DNA of 64,000 bases. It comes from Pleomorphomonas sp. JP5 (GTDB lineage: Bacteria; Pseudomonadota; Alphaproteobacteria; Rhizobiales; Pleomorphomonadaceae). Each line of letters begins with the position of its first letter. Positions within the stretch are counted from its first letter, which is position 1. Below are positions 1 to 9,841 of the stretch, piece by piece. The stretch lies in NCBI RefSeq assembly GCF_023721815.1, contig NZ_JAMDLI010000002.1, forward strand, positions 124,001 through 188,000. The letters are read 5' to 3'. The notes under the pieces were generated by a model. That model worked only from the letters and a program-made list of their open reading frames with translations. It was not told the origin of the DNA and made no database searches. Made by a program: the position numbers and the translations under genes.

Positions 1-522
1 CGTCAGCGTCTCCTCCGGACTTTGCACCCCTGGTTCAAGACGGATCTCGTAGCCGATATGCTGCTGGAGCGCCTGGTTCACCGCAACGACGAAATCGGTG
101 GTCTGCTTGCGTTCGCGCGGGATCGCCGCGAGATAGGCCTCGAAGAGCTCCCCCTCCTCCTCGCATTCGAGAAACGGCGCAAGGTCCTTGGCGAGATCCG
201 GCGCGTAGGTAAACGGCCAGGTCTCGGCATAATTCTCGATGAAGAAATCGAACGGATTGTAGACCGCCATCTCGGCGAGCAGGTCGACGCTCACCGAGAA
301 CTCGGATGTCGGCTCGGGAAAGACGAACCGGGCTAGCCAGTTGCCGTGCGGGTCCTGCTGCCAGTTGACGAAGTGAGTCTCCGGCGTGACCTTCAGAGCA
401 TAGGCAGGCACGGCGGTCCGGCTGTGCGGCGCAGGTCTCAACCGCACCAGCTGAGGAGAAAGAAGGACCGGCTTGTCATAGACATAGCGGGTGACGTGCG
501 TCAGCTTGGTCAGGACGGCCAT
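1..522 (-). CDS. Transglutaminase-like protein (DUF2126-type), 5' part only
   Basis: This is an open minus-strand frame that runs off the left window edge. It was read directly, because no stop lies inside the window. The 174 visible codons begin MAVLTKLTHVTRYVYDKPV and contain NWQQDPHGNWLARFVFPEP followed by a VDLLAEMAVYNPFDFF stretch. This is the N-terminal beta domain typical of long bacterial transglutaminase-family proteins that also carry DUF2126. The catalytic Cys-His-Asp domain would lie outside the window. The start at 522 is preceded by GGGAG about 5 nt upstream; ATG at 525 is an alternative. The function of the family is poorly known, with protein crosslinking or peptidase activity inferred. 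Confidence 0.85.
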   Translation of the reverse strand, partial: MAVLTKLTHVTRYVYDKPVLLSPQLVRLRPAPHSRTAVPAYALKVTPETHFVNWQQDPHGNWLARFVFPEPTSEFSVSVDLLAEMAVYNPFDFFIENYAETWPFTYAPDLAKDLAPFLECEEEGELFEAYLAAIPRERKQTTDFVVAVNQALQQHIGYEIRLEPGVQSPEETLT

Positions 523-628
523 CATCTCTCCCTGCGGTCGCATTGAGCGCGACCGCATTTAAGGGCGAAACAGCCATCCGGGAAAGCCCTGAGCTTAGGC
601 GACGCCTGCTTGCTTTATAGGCAAACCG

Positions 629-1111
629 TCAGGACTTGCGCGACAGAGGATCGATGACGATGTCGTAGAGCTTGGAAACAGACGGCGTGGCGATCTCTTC
701 ATAGAGCGCGCTGTCGGTCGGCAGGCCGGTGGCAGCGGCGTCGACGGGCGGCGGAACGACCCAGCGCAAGCGATCCCAGCCGCGGCTCTGGCCCTCGACT
801 TTCAGCACCTCGACGAACTTGCGACCGATGCCGCGGTTGCGGAACTCGGGCAGGACGTAGATATCCTCGAGATGACCGACCCGATGGCCCGACATGGTGT
901 CCGGCAGGTCGAAGAACACGGCAAAGCCAACCAGCTCTTCATCGACGAAGGCGCCCAGCACTTCCGTCGCCGGATCGACGGCGAGAAGCTCGGCGTAATA
1001 CTCGTCCGGACGGCGCGGCGCGCCGCGCTTCATTGCCTGGGCATAGGCGGCAATAATCGGCGCCAGCTTGTGGGCGTCCGCCTGGGTGACAGCGGCAATC
1101 GTCAGCGACAT
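629..1111 (-). CDS. GNAT family N-acetyltransferase
   Basis: A 160-residue protein beginning MSLTIAAVTQADAHKLAP. It has the GNAT core: a beta strand GAFVDEELVGFAVFF, then HLEDIYVLPEFRNRGIGRKF, where the R-x-x-G-I-G segment is the acetyl-CoA pyrophosphate-binding motif A. The longer upstream frame (to 1525) overlaps the divergent DUF2332 gene and is not needed; a GGGGGA ribosome site precedes the ATG at 1111. The acceptor substrate cannot be told. It stands alone between the transglutaminase gene, 106 bp downstream on the same strand, and the divergent DUF2332 gene. Confidence 0.85.
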   Translation of the reverse strand: MSLTIAAVTQADAHKLAPIIAAYAQAMKRGAPRRPDEYYAELLAVDPATEVLGAFVDEELVGFAVFFDLPDTMSGHRVGHLEDIYVLPEFRNRGIGRKFVEVLKVEGQSRGWDRLRWVVPPPVDAAATGLPTDSALYEEIATPSVSKLYDIVIDPLSRKS

Positions 1112-1330
1112 GGTCAAAAGTCCCCCGGAAAAGCGACACTTACGCGTGACACCAGCATTACTTGCCCCATGCGGACGGCGGGAGCAAGGCTGAGACGAAG
1201 CGAGTCGCATTTTTTGGGTCGGAAGCGGCTTCGTCCCCCTCATGTCGGCATGACGGCCTCCGGGCTGGTCATCGTCGCCCGTCGCCGCTATCGTCGCTGC
1301 GGATTCTGGAAAGCCGGGGGGCAAGCCGCA

Positions 1331-2359
1331 ATGAGCGACATTTTCGAGCATTTCCGTCGCCAGGCCGAGGCCTGCCGCACCATGGGATCGCCATTTACCG
1401 CCCGCCTCGCCGACCTCGCGCCACGCTTTCTCGACCGAACGACGCTGACCGGCCGACGCATCCTTGCCTGGAACGGCCATGCCGGTGAGGACGCCGTGCC
1501 CCTGCGCCTGTTCGGCGGCCTGCACCGGTTGGTGTTAACCCAACGCGACACCGGGCTCGCCGCCGTCTATCCGCCGGTCGAGGTGTCGGACGAAACGCTC
1601 GTCGCCGCCGTGAGCGCCGCCATCGGCCAGCACGACCACGACCTTCACGACATCCTCATGAGCCCGCCGCAGACCAACGAGGTCGGCCGCTCGGCCATGC
1701 TTCTGCCCGGCTTTCTCTGGCTCGCCCGCCGTTTCGGTCCAAAGCTCGACATCCTTGAGATCGGCGCCAGCGCAGGCCTCAATCTCCACTGGGACGCCTA
1801 CGCCTATCGCTACGGCGACAGCCGCTGGGGCCGGACGAAGGCGCCCCTCGAACTCGCCCCCGACTGCGACGCCCCACCGCTGCTCGACGGAACGGTCGAG
1901 GTGGTGCGCCGCAGGGCCTGCGACCTCTCTCCCCTCGATCCAGCCGACGCGGAACACCGGACTCGGCTTCTCTCCTACGTCTGGGCCGACCAGACGGAGC
2001 GCAAGGCCCGGCTCAACGCTGCCCTCGACCACGCCGCATCGCGGCCCGAGCGCGTAGAGGCGGCCGACGCCGCGGAGTTTCTCGCCCGCGAGCTGGCCGA
2101 GCCGCCCGAGGACGGAACGCTTCGCGTCGTCGTCCACTCGATCTTCTGGCAGTATCTTTCCGACCCGGCTCGCCTCGGCATCCAGACCGCCATGTTGCGA
2201 GCCGCCGAGACGGCACCGCTTGCCTGGCTGCGGCTGGAGGCGGACGGTCAGAAGCCCGGTGCCGGGCTTCTGGTCACGCTGTTCCCCTCCGGCGAGCACC
2301 ATGTCCTGGCGCGCGGCGACTTCCATGGTCGCTGGCTGCGCTGGCTGGGTGAGCAATGA
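1331..2359 (+). CDS. DUF2332 domain-containing protein
   Basis: A 342-residue protein from the ATG at 1331, which is preceded by a run of G residues; the frame is open further upstream, but that part overlaps the acetyltransferase gene. The sequence matches the layout of DUF2332 proteins: MSDIFEHFRRQAEACR at the start, then LDILEIGASAGLNLHWD, a glycine-rich loop like the SAM-binding motif of class I methyltransferases, and HSIFWQYL near residue 265. A methyltransferase-like fold is therefore likely, but no reaction is established. The gene converges with leuC, and the leuC terminator overlaps its last codon. Confidence 0.8.
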   Translation: MSDIFEHFRRQAEACRTMGSPFTARLADLAPRFLDRTTLTGRRILAWNGHAGEDAVPLRLFGGLHRLVLTQRDTGLAAVYPPVEVSDETLVAAVSAAIGQHDHDLHDILMSPPQTNEVGRSAMLLPGFLWLARRFGPKLDILEIGASAGLNLHWDAYAYRYGDSRWGRTKAPLELAPDCDAPPLLDGTVEVVRRRACDLSPLDPADAEHRTRLLSYVWADQTERKARLNAALDHAASRPERVEAADAAEFLARELAEPPEDGTLRVVVHSIFWQYLSDPARLGIQTAMLRAAETAPLAWLRLEADGQKPGAGLLVTLFPSGEHHVLARGDFHGRWLRWLGEQ

Positions 2360-2390
2360 AAAAAGGCCGGAGCTATCGGCCCCGGCCCTT
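2359..2390 (-). terminator. Rho-independent terminator of leuC
   Basis: On the minus strand GGCCGG (2387-2382) and CCGGCC (2370-2365) can pair around an 11-nt loop, followed at once by six T residues at 2364-2359. It sits 28 bp past the leuC stop codon. Confidence 0.75.
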
Positions 2391-2417
2391 GAGTCTTCCT
2401 TCCGCCTTGGTGCGGCG

Positions 2418-3830
2418 TCACTTGAAGTCGCGGATATCCACGAAGTGGCCGGCGATCGCCGCCGCCGCCGCCATGGCCGGCGACACCAGATGGGTGCGAC
2501 CCATGTAGCCCTGACGCCCCTCGAAGTTGCGGTTCGAGGTGGAGGCGCAGCGTTCGCCGGGCGCCAGCTTGTCGGGGTTCATGGCAAGGCACATCGAACA
2601 ACCCGGCTCGCGCCACTCGAAGCCAGCCTCGATGAAGATCTTGTCGAGGCCTTCCGCTTCCGCCTGTTCCTTGACGAGGCCGGAGCCCGGCACGATCATC
2701 GCGAGCTTGATCGAGGAAGCCACCTTGCGCCCCTTGGCCACGGCGGCCGCGGCCCGGAGATCTTCGATGCGGCCGTTGGTGCAAGAGCCGACGAACACCT
2801 TGTCGAGGGCGATCTCGGTCATCTTCTGGCCCGGCTTCAGCCCCATGTAGTCGAGCGCGCGCCACTTGGAGGTGCGCTTCGTCTCATCGGCGATATCGTC
2901 CGGGTTGGGCACCGCGCCGGTGATCGACACGACGTCCTCGGGGCTGGTTCCCCAGGTGACGATCGGCGGCAGGCTGGCCGCGTCGAGCGTCACCACCTTG
3001 TCGAAATGGGCGCCCTCATCGGTATAGAGCGTCTTCCAGTAGGCCATGGCGCGCTCCAGCGCCTCGCCCGTCGGCGCCTTCGGGCGACCGGCGATATAGG
3101 CATAGGTCGTCTCGTCCGGCGCGATCAGGCCAGCGCGAGCACCGCCCTCGATCGACATGTTGCAGACGGTCATCCGGCCTTCCATGGAAAGGGCGCGGAT
3201 CGCCTCGCCGGCATACTCGATGACGTGGCCGGTGCCGCCGGCCGTACCGATCTCGCCGATGATGGCCAGCACGATGTCCTTGGCAGTGACGCCGGCCGGC
3301 GCCTTGCCGTCGACGCGCACCAGCATGTTCTTCGCCTTCTTCTGGATCAGCGTCTGCGTGGCGAGCACATGCTCGACCTCGGAGGTGCCGATACCGTGGG
3401 CGAGCGCGCCGAAAGCGCCGTGCGTCGAGGTGTGGCTGTCACCACAAACGATGGTCATGCCGGGCAGCGTGAAACCCTGCTCGGGACCGACCACATGGAC
3501 GACGCCCTGCCGGCGATCGAGCTCATTGTAGTACTCGACGCCGAACTCGGCGGCGTTGATGGCAAGCTGCCCGACCTGCTCGCGGCTTTCGGGGTCTTCA
3601 ATGCCCTTGCTGCGATCGGTGGTCGGCACGTTGTGATCGACGACGGCAAGCGTCTTGCCCGGCTGGTGAACCTTGCGGCCAGCCGTTCTCAATCCCTCGA
3701 AAGCCTGCGGGCTGGTCACTTCGTGAACGAGATGGCGATCGATGTAGAGCAGCGACGTACCGTCGGCCTGCGTCTCGACCACGTGGTCGTCGAAGATCTT
3801 GTCGTAGAGAGTGCGGAGTTTGGCGGTCAT
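2418..3830 (-). CDS. leuC: 3-isopropylmalate dehydratase large subunit
   Basis: A 470-residue LeuC, the aconitase-superfamily subunit that with LeuD isomerises 2-isopropylmalate to 3-isopropylmalate in leucine synthesis. Hallmarks are the start [18 protein letters not shown], the [14 protein letters not shown] motif, and the 4Fe-4S cysteines in VGSCTNGR and [11 protein letters not shown]. Length and start match the family; 13 further codons are open upstream but unlikely to be used. leuD is not adjacent. A sigma70-like promoter lies about 225 bp upstream, giving a long leader that contains a small ORF. leuB lies upstream on the same strand but is separated by a hairpin, so the two are probably separate units. 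Confidence 0.97.
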   Translation of the reverse strand: MTAKLRTLYDKIFDDHVVETQADGTSLLYIDRHLVHEVTSPQAFEGLRTAGRKVHQPGKTLAVVDHNVPTTDRSKGIEDPESREQVGQLAINAAEFGVEYYNELDRRQGVVHVVGPEQGFTLPGMTIVCGDSHTSTHGAFGALAHGIGTSEVEHVLATQTLIQKKAKNMLVRVDGKAPAGVTAKDIVLAIIGEIGTAGGTGHVIEYAGEAIRALSMEGRMTVCNMSIEGGARAGLIAPDETTYAYIAGRPKAPTGEALERAMAYWKTLYTDEGAHFDKVVTLDAASLPPIVTWGTSPEDVVSITGAVPNPDDIADETKRTSKWRALDYMGLKPGQKMTEIALDKVFVGSCTNGRIEDLRAAAAVAKGRKVASSIKLAMIVPGSGLVKEQAEAEGLDKIFIEAGFEWREPGCSMCLAMNPDKLAPGERCASTSNRNFEGRQGYMGRTHLVSPAMAAAAAIAGHFVDIRDFK

Positions 3831-3921
3831 GATGATCGGACTTTCGATTCCGTGAGGCGTGCGAACCACGCCCCTGACATGTCAGAAAAGCAATGGAAAG
3901 ACCGGTGGTCCGGTCGCTTCG

Positions 3922-4047
3922 TCAGGCCCGGAGTCGACTGTCCCCGGTCTGCCGGGCCAGAAACCGCCATGGCAGACGCGCGTGATCGTGGGCCGGGAAA
4001 TAATCGACCGACGTCGGCACACGCGTGATCTGCGGCTTTGCGTTCAT
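3922..4047 (-). CDS. Candidate 41-codon leaderless ORF in the leuC leader
   Basis: This minus-strand frame begins MNAKPQITRVPTSVDYF and ends DSRLRA before TGA. Its ATG at 4047 lies 7 nt past the -10 element of the predicted leuC promoter, so a transcript from that promoter would be leaderless or nearly so. Third codon positions are mostly G or C, as in neighbouring genes. No Shine-Dalgarno sequence and no leucine run is present, so it does not look like a classic leu attenuator peptide. I do not recognise the protein, and it may be a chance frame. Confidence 0.3.
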   Translation of the reverse strand: MNAKPQITRVPTSVDYFPAHDHARLPWRFLARQTGDSRLRA

Positions 4048-4054
4048 GAAGCGC

Positions 4055-4083
4055 TCTATACTGAAAAACGGCCTCGCCGACAA
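4055..4083 (-). promoter_or_regulatory. Predicted sigma70 promoter of leuC
   Basis: On the minus strand TTGTCG (4083-4078) and TATAGA (4060-4055) are separated by 17 nt, close to the housekeeping consensus. Transcription would start near 4048, giving a leuC leader of about 218 nt. Confidence 0.55.
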
Positions 4084-4127
4084 TCAGCGATATGAAAACA
4101 CCAGGGTCAAGCCCCCGGAAACGAGAA

Positions 4128-4156
4128 GCGCCCAGCCTCGGGGGAAGGCTGGGCGC
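4128..4156 (-). terminator. Perfect 11-bp hairpin between leuB and leuC
   Basis: GCGCCCAGCCT and AGGCTGGGCGC pair perfectly around a 7-nt loop (4139-4145). On the minus strand it is followed by TTCTCGTTT, a weak U-rich tail. It lies 187 bp past the leuB stop and upstream of the predicted leuC promoter, so terminating leuB is its most likely role. The rest of the 512-bp leuB-leuC gap (3831-4342) holds the leuC promoter, the 41-codon ORF and no recognisable conserved gene. Confidence 0.55.
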
Positions 4157-4342
4157 GGCGCTAGGGATCAGCGCGGGCCGGGAGGGGAACCCGGCGACGG
4201 TCACCGCCGCTGGCGAGACGGGGGGCAGTGCCTGATGGGCGATGCCGTCATGATCATGATTTGGTGCGGCTTGCCCTGAAAACAAGAGCGACCGAGTTAA
4301 CAACCCCGTGAGCGCCGCACCGATAGCCGAAAGTCGAATACG

Positions 4343-5455
<1,113 letters not shown>

Positions 5456-5542
5456 CGTCGCATCCTCGAAGCTTGAAAGAAGGCAGCCGGCCTCGTCCGG
5501 CCGAATGTCGGCCGCTAGCCGTAATCGCCTTGCCGTCAAGGT

Positions 5543-6229
5543 TCAAGGGGCAAGCGTACCGGAGAGGACGGCGAAATCTCCGCTGTCGCGGTCGAGCACG
5601 TGAAGCTCCCCCTCGGCAACGTCGAACCAGGCGCCGTGCAGGGCCAGGTCGCCGGACTCGACCCGGTTCTTGACGAAGGGATAGTCAAGGAGGTTCCTGA
5701 GCGATGACTTGATCGCCTCGTGTTCGAGCGCGGTGTAACGCAAGCCTGGTCCGATCGCATGATCGCACCGCACCCGTTCGGCCGTCTCGTCCAGTACCGA
5801 AACCCACTTGCCGATAAAGTCGGTCGGCGTCAGCGGATCGCGATTGTCGAGCGCCGCGGCGATGCCGCCGCAGCGGCCATGCCCCATGACCACGATATGA
5901 CTGACGGCGAGCGCCATCACCGCGAACTCGAGCGCGGCCGAGGTGCCGTGCGTTTCGCCGTCCGGCGTGTAGGGCGGCACGATGTTGGCGACGTTGCGGA
6001 CGACGAAGATCTCGCCCGGGCCAGCGTCGAAGATCACTTCCGGCGACACGCGACTGTCCGAGCAGCCGATGATCATGATCCGAGGCTTCTGCCCCTCGGC
6101 GGCAAGCCGCTTGTAGCGCTCGTTCTCGCTTGGATATCGCCCCTCTCGGAAAGCCTCGTAACCGGTCGTCAGACGCCCCGGGAAGGAGGCGGGAAGCTTC
6201 GGGCGGAGAGGGGCTTTCGGTTCGGTCAT
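5543..6229 (-). CDS. Beta-class carbonic anhydrase
   Basis: A 228-residue enzyme interconverting CO2 and bicarbonate in the cytoplasm. The zinc site of beta-carbonic anhydrases is visible as CSDSR near residue 56 and GHGRCGG near residue 116, which give Cys, Asp, His and Cys. The length is normal. It lies 87 bp upstream of leuB on the same strand and could be read through into it. It has its own well-formed promoter built around a palindrome, which suggests regulated expression. Confidence 0.95.
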   Translation of the reverse strand: MTEPKAPLRPKLPASFPGRLTTGYEAFREGRYPSENERYKRLAAEGQKPRIMIIGCSDSRVSPEVIFDAGPGEIFVVRNVANIVPPYTPDGETHGTSAALEFAVMALAVSHIVVMGHGRCGGIAAALDNRDPLTPTDFIGKWVSVLDETAERVRCDHAIGPGLRYTALEHEAIKSSLRNLLDYPFVKNRVESGDLALHGAWFDVAEGELHVLDRDSGDFAVLSGTLAP

Positions 6230-6280
6230 CGGCGAAAATCCGGCTGGAGGGACGGAGAGACGAAAATCTCCGCGGATGCG

Positions 6281-6309
6281 TTATAAGGAAGTATACTTAT
6301 AAGCGTCAA
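6281..6309 (-). promoter_or_regulatory. Promoter of the carbonic anhydrase gene with overlapping palindrome
   Basis: On the minus strand TTGACG (6309-6304) and TTATAA (6286-6281) are separated by exactly 17 nt. The spacer and -10 element carry an inverted repeat, CTTATAA (6296-6302) and TTATAAG (6281-6287), separated by 8 nt. A protein bound there would block the polymerase, so this is a candidate operator. Confidence 0.65.
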
Positions 6310-6321
6310 TCTTGGCGCGCT

Positions 6322-7221
6322 TCACAAAGTCTCGATTCCCGAAGGACGCGCAACGGGCCGACGCGGCGTGGCGAGCCGGCGAATGTCCACCATGGCCATA
6401 GGTCGAACCAGCGCCTCCTGCTGATCCACGAGGTCCAGCTCGCGCCCACCCGCCTTTACCGACCGAACAATGACTTCGAAGGTGGAGGCCGACGCGGCCG
6501 CGAGAGCCGCCTCGTCGGAGGCGCCGCCGATGAGCCGTGACAGGAAAAGCGCGGCGAACAGGTCGCCGGTCCCGTTGGGGGCTCCTTCCACCATCTGGTT
6601 CTCGGCGACGATGGCCTCGCTCGCGGTGACGAGCGCCGCCGCGATCTTGCCGGTTATCAGGGCCGGCGCCGACGTGACGACGACGCGTTTCGGCCCGAGA
6701 GCCCGCGCCGCCGCCGAAATCTCGGTCAGCGTCTCGACCGGTCGGCCGGTCAGCCAGCCAAGTTCGAAGCGGTTGGGCGTTGCGATATCGGCGATGGCGA
6801 TCAGGCGGTCACGCTGAGCGATGGCGACGGGTTCGGGCACGTAGAGGCCGCCCGCGCCACCGGTGGTCATGTCGCCGATCACGGGGTCGGCAAGATGCAA
6901 CGCTTCCGGATTGGCAGCTCTGACGGCGGCGACCAGCCCGGCGGCGGCTTCCGCCTGCCCGGCCGAACCGAGATATCCGGTGATGATGCCACCGACCTCG
7001 GAGAGCCAGGGCGCCCGCGCAAGATCGGCGCAAAGCGCCGCGAAATCGGTCTCCGGCAGCGTCATGCGATGGGCCCGACCGTGGCCGGGGTGCCAAGGCA
7101 GTATGACCGTCGGCAGCGTCCAGACGCGGTGACCGAGCCGCTCGAGCGCAAACGCGGCGCGCGCGCCCACGGATCCACGGGCGACGAAGGAGGAGAGAAC
7201 GATGACGGCGGGGCGGCTCAT
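6322..7221 (-). CDS. pdxY: Pyridoxal kinase
   Basis: A 299-residue PfkB/ribokinase-fold kinase of the PdxY type, phosphorylating pyridoxal in the B6 salvage pathway. It starts MSRPAVIVLSSFVARGSVGA and carries the conserved LADPVIGD segment and a GAPNGTGDLFAALFLSRL motif holding the catalytic aspartate (GTGD). Length and motif order fit PdxY better than PfkB sugar kinases. It stops 12 bp from the carbonic anhydrase promoter and is divergent from priA, with a 95-bp shared upstream region. Confidence 0.9.
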   Translation of the reverse strand: MSRPAVIVLSSFVARGSVGARAAFALERLGHRVWTLPTVILPWHPGHGRAHRMTLPETDFAALCADLARAPWLSEVGGIITGYLGSAGQAEAAAGLVAAVRAANPEALHLADPVIGDMTTGGAGGLYVPEPVAIAQRDRLIAIADIATPNRFELGWLTGRPVETLTEISAAARALGPKRVVVTSAPALITGKIAAALVTASEAIVAENQMVEGAPNGTGDLFAALFLSRLIGGASDEAALAAASASTFEVIVRSVKAGGRELDLVDQQEALVRPMAMVDIRRLATPRRPVARPSGIETL

Positions 7222-7316
7222 GGTCGGCGGCTTTTCCCTTGCAGCGGCGACGGCTTGGCGAGGCGACGGCCCTCCGTTTAGCCTATGATCAATCGCCGCA
7301 CACCTCGAATCAGCCG

Positions 7317-9551
7317 ATGCCGACCGAAAAACCTGCCAACTCGATACACGACCTGTTCGGAGAGGCTGCCCCCCGTCCCGCTGCCAGCGGAGATGTGGTG
7401 CAGGTTCTGACGCCCGTCGGTCTCGACCTGTCCTATTCCTACCGCGTACCGCACGGAATGGTGGTCGTGCCCGGCTCGATCGTTCAGGTGCCGCTTGGTC
7501 CGCGCAAGGTGGTTGGCGTCGTCACGGCCGAGCCGGCCGAGCTCCAGGCCTCCTCGAACCGCCTGCGCCCCATCGAGATCGCCTTCGATGCGCCGCCCCT
7601 GACGCAGGAGATGCTCACCTTCGTCGACTGGGTCGCCCGCTACACGCTGACGCCGCGCGGCATGGTGTTGCGAATGGTGCTGCGCGCGCCGGACGCGCTG
7701 GAGCCCGAGCCCCCGTTGCGTGGACTCATATCGACAAGCGCGACGCCAGAGCGCCTCACCGACGCCCGGCGACGAGTTTTGGCGCTGCTCGACGAAAACG
7801 AGGGGCAGGCCTGGACGCGAGCCGGCCTCGCGGCGGCGGCCGGCGTCTCCCCGTCCGTCGTCGAGGGACTGGTGACCGCCGGGGCGCTGACCGAGGTGGA
7901 ACTGCCGCCCGGCCGTCCGTTTCGCGCGCCCGATCCCGACTTCAACCCCATCGCTCTCACCCCCGACCAGACCGCCGCCGTCGCCCGGTTGCGCGAGGCC
8001 CAGGACAACGGCGTGACGCTGATCGACGGCGTCACCGGCTCCGGCAAGACCGAGGTCTACCTTGAAGCGGTCGCCGACGCGTTGAGGGCCGGACGGCAGG
8101 CGCTGATCCTGGTGCCGGAAATCGCGCTGACCCGCGCCTTCCTTGAGCGCTTCTCCGAGCGTTTCGGCGCCCTGCCGGCGGAATGGCACTCGGACGTCAC
8201 CCCGAAGATGCGTGCCCGCACCTGGCGAGCGGTGGCTCTCGGCGAGGCGCGCGTTGTCGTCGGGGCTCGTTCGGCCCTGTTCCTGCCCTTTTCGGACCTC
8301 GGCCTGATCGTCGTCGACGAGGAACACGACGGCGCCTACAAGCAGGAAGAATGGGCGAGCTACCATGCCCGCGACATGGCGGTGGTCCGCGGGCGACTGG
8401 AAAAGATACCCGTCATCCTCGCCTCGGCGACGCCCTCCCTCGAAAGCCGCGTCAATGCCGAGCGCGGTCGCTATCGCCACCTGGTGCTGCCGGCGCGAGC
8501 CACGGGTCGCGACCTGCCCAGCCTTTATGCCATCGACATGCGCAAGGCCGGCCCGCCACGCGGCCGTTTTCTCGCCCCCGGTCTCGTCGCCGCCATCCGC
8601 GAAGTGACCGAGCGCGGCGAGCAGGCCATGCTGTTTCTCAATCGGCGCGGCTACGCGCCGCTCACGCTCTGCCGGTCCTGCGGCCACCGCTTCCAGTGCC
8701 CGCAGTGTTCGGCCTGGCTGGTGGAACACCGCTTCAGGGGGCGGCTCGTCTGCCATCATTGCGGCCACACGGTGCCCCGCCCCGAGGCCTGCCCCTCCTG
8801 CGGCACGCTCGACAGTCTCGTCGCCTGCGGTCCCGGCGTCGAGCGCATTGCCGAGGAAATGCAAACGCTGCTGCCCGACAAGCGCACCGTGGTCCTGTCG
8901 TCCGACATCGGCGGGGGCATCCAGCGTCTCAAGGCAGAGTTCGAGGCCGTGGCCAAAGGCGAGTGCGACATCGTCGTCGGCACGCAGATGGTGGCCAAGG
9001 GGCATACGTTCCCCAAACTGACGCTAGTCGGCGTGGTCGATGCCGACCTTGGCCTGTCCCAGGGCGATCCGCGCGCCGCCGAGCGCACCTTCCAGCTGTT
9101 GGCCCAGGTTACCGGACGCGCCGGCCGCGTCATCGGCAAGGGCCTCGGCCTGCTCCAAACCTACGCGCCGGAAAACCCGGTGATCGAGGCGCTCGTCTCG
9201 GGCGACGCCGAACGCTTCTACCGAACCGAGCTTGCAGAGCGCGAGCGTTCGACCATGCCGCCCTTCGGTCGGCTCGCGGCAATCCTCGTGTCGGGGCCCA
9301 GCCGCGAACTTGCCGAGGATCACGCCCGCCATCTCGCCCGCATGGCGCCCCACGACCCCGCCGTCGAGGTGTTGGGCCCCGCCGAGGCGGCGCTGGCCGT
9401 GGTGCGCGGTCGCCACCGCTTCCGCCTGATTGCCCATTCCGGCCGCGATACCGACCTTTCAGCCTACATGCGCGCCTGGATTTCCGCCGCCGATCGCCCG
9501 ACGCGCGGCGTTGAGGCTTATGTCGACGTCGATCCGCAGAACTTCCTCTGA
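7317..9551 (+). CDS. priA: Primosomal protein N' (replication restart helicase)
   Basis: A 744-residue PriA, the superfamily 2 helicase that reloads the replisome at stalled forks. In order it has an N-terminal DNA-binding domain, Walker A GVTGSGKTEVY, the DEEHD box, a zinc-binding insert with CRSCGHRFQCPQC and CHHCGH...CPSCG, and the later helicase motifs TQMVAKGHTFP and QVTGRAGR. The ATG at 7317 (MPTEKPANSIHDLFGEAA) fits; 26 upstream in-frame codons run toward the divergent pdxY and are unlikely to be coding. Confidence 0.97.
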   Translation: MPTEKPANSIHDLFGEAAPRPAASGDVVQVLTPVGLDLSYSYRVPHGMVVVPGSIVQVPLGPRKVVGVVTAEPAELQASSNRLRPIEIAFDAPPLTQEMLTFVDWVARYTLTPRGMVLRMVLRAPDALEPEPPLRGLISTSATPERLTDARRRVLALLDENEGQAWTRAGLAAAAGVSPSVVEGLVTAGALTEVELPPGRPFRAPDPDFNPIALTPDQTAAVARLREAQDNGVTLIDGVTGSGKTEVYLEAVADALRAGRQALILVPEIALTRAFLERFSERFGALPAEWHSDVTPKMRARTWRAVALGEARVVVGARSALFLPFSDLGLIVVDEEHDGAYKQEEWASYHARDMAVVRGRLEKIPVILASATPSLESRVNAERGRYRHLVLPARATGRDLPSLYAIDMRKAGPPRGRFLAPGLVAAIREVTERGEQAMLFLNRRGYAPLTLCRSCGHRFQCPQCSAWLVEHRFRGRLVCHHCGHTVPRPEACPSCGTLDSLVACGPGVERIAEEMQTLLPDKRTVVLSSDIGGGIQRLKAEFEAVAKGECDIVVGTQMVAKGHTFPKLTLVGVVDADLGLSQGDPRAAERTFQLLAQVTGRAGRVIGKGLGLLQTYAPENPVIEALVSGDAERFYRTELAERERSTMPPFGRLAAILVSGPSRELAEDHARHLARMAPHDPAVEVLGPAEAALAVVRGRHRFRLIAHSGRDTDLSAYMRAWISAADRPTRGVEAYVDVDPQNFL

Positions 9552-9577
9552 CGCCCGCAAAACGGCGCTCAACTCCA

Positions 9578-9619
9578 CCTAAAACGATAAACTATTCGAC
9601 TTTAGGATGATGTTTTTTT
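9578..9619 (+). terminator. Weak terminator-like element after priA
   Basis: CCTAAA (9578-9583) can pair with TTTAGG (9601-9606) across a 17-nt loop, and seven T residues follow at 9613-9619. The stem is short and AT-rich, so the call is tentative. The rest of the 290-bp space up to atpH must hold the ATP synthase promoter, but no consensus element stands out. Confidence 0.3.
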
Positions 9620-9841
9620 AAGGGGATGTCCCAAGCGGCCATTTACCTAAGGATATCCGCGCAAAACACGGAATTCCTGAATCCAGTGAACGCGTTGCGT
9701 GAGGGAAAGTCCTGTGATAGACGGAGCCAAGTTCGCTGCGGGGCCGTGCGCCGTGCCGCCGTCGTATTCTATTCTGCGAGTTTCTTCAAAGCGTTCAACC
9801 GGGTGAACCTTTGATGGTTCGCACCGATGAGGGGTTCTTAC

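Noticed and set aside
872-1330. Long N-terminal extension of the DUF2332 frame
   Set aside because: It overlaps the divergent acetyltransferase gene and lacks a start signal; the family start is at 1331.
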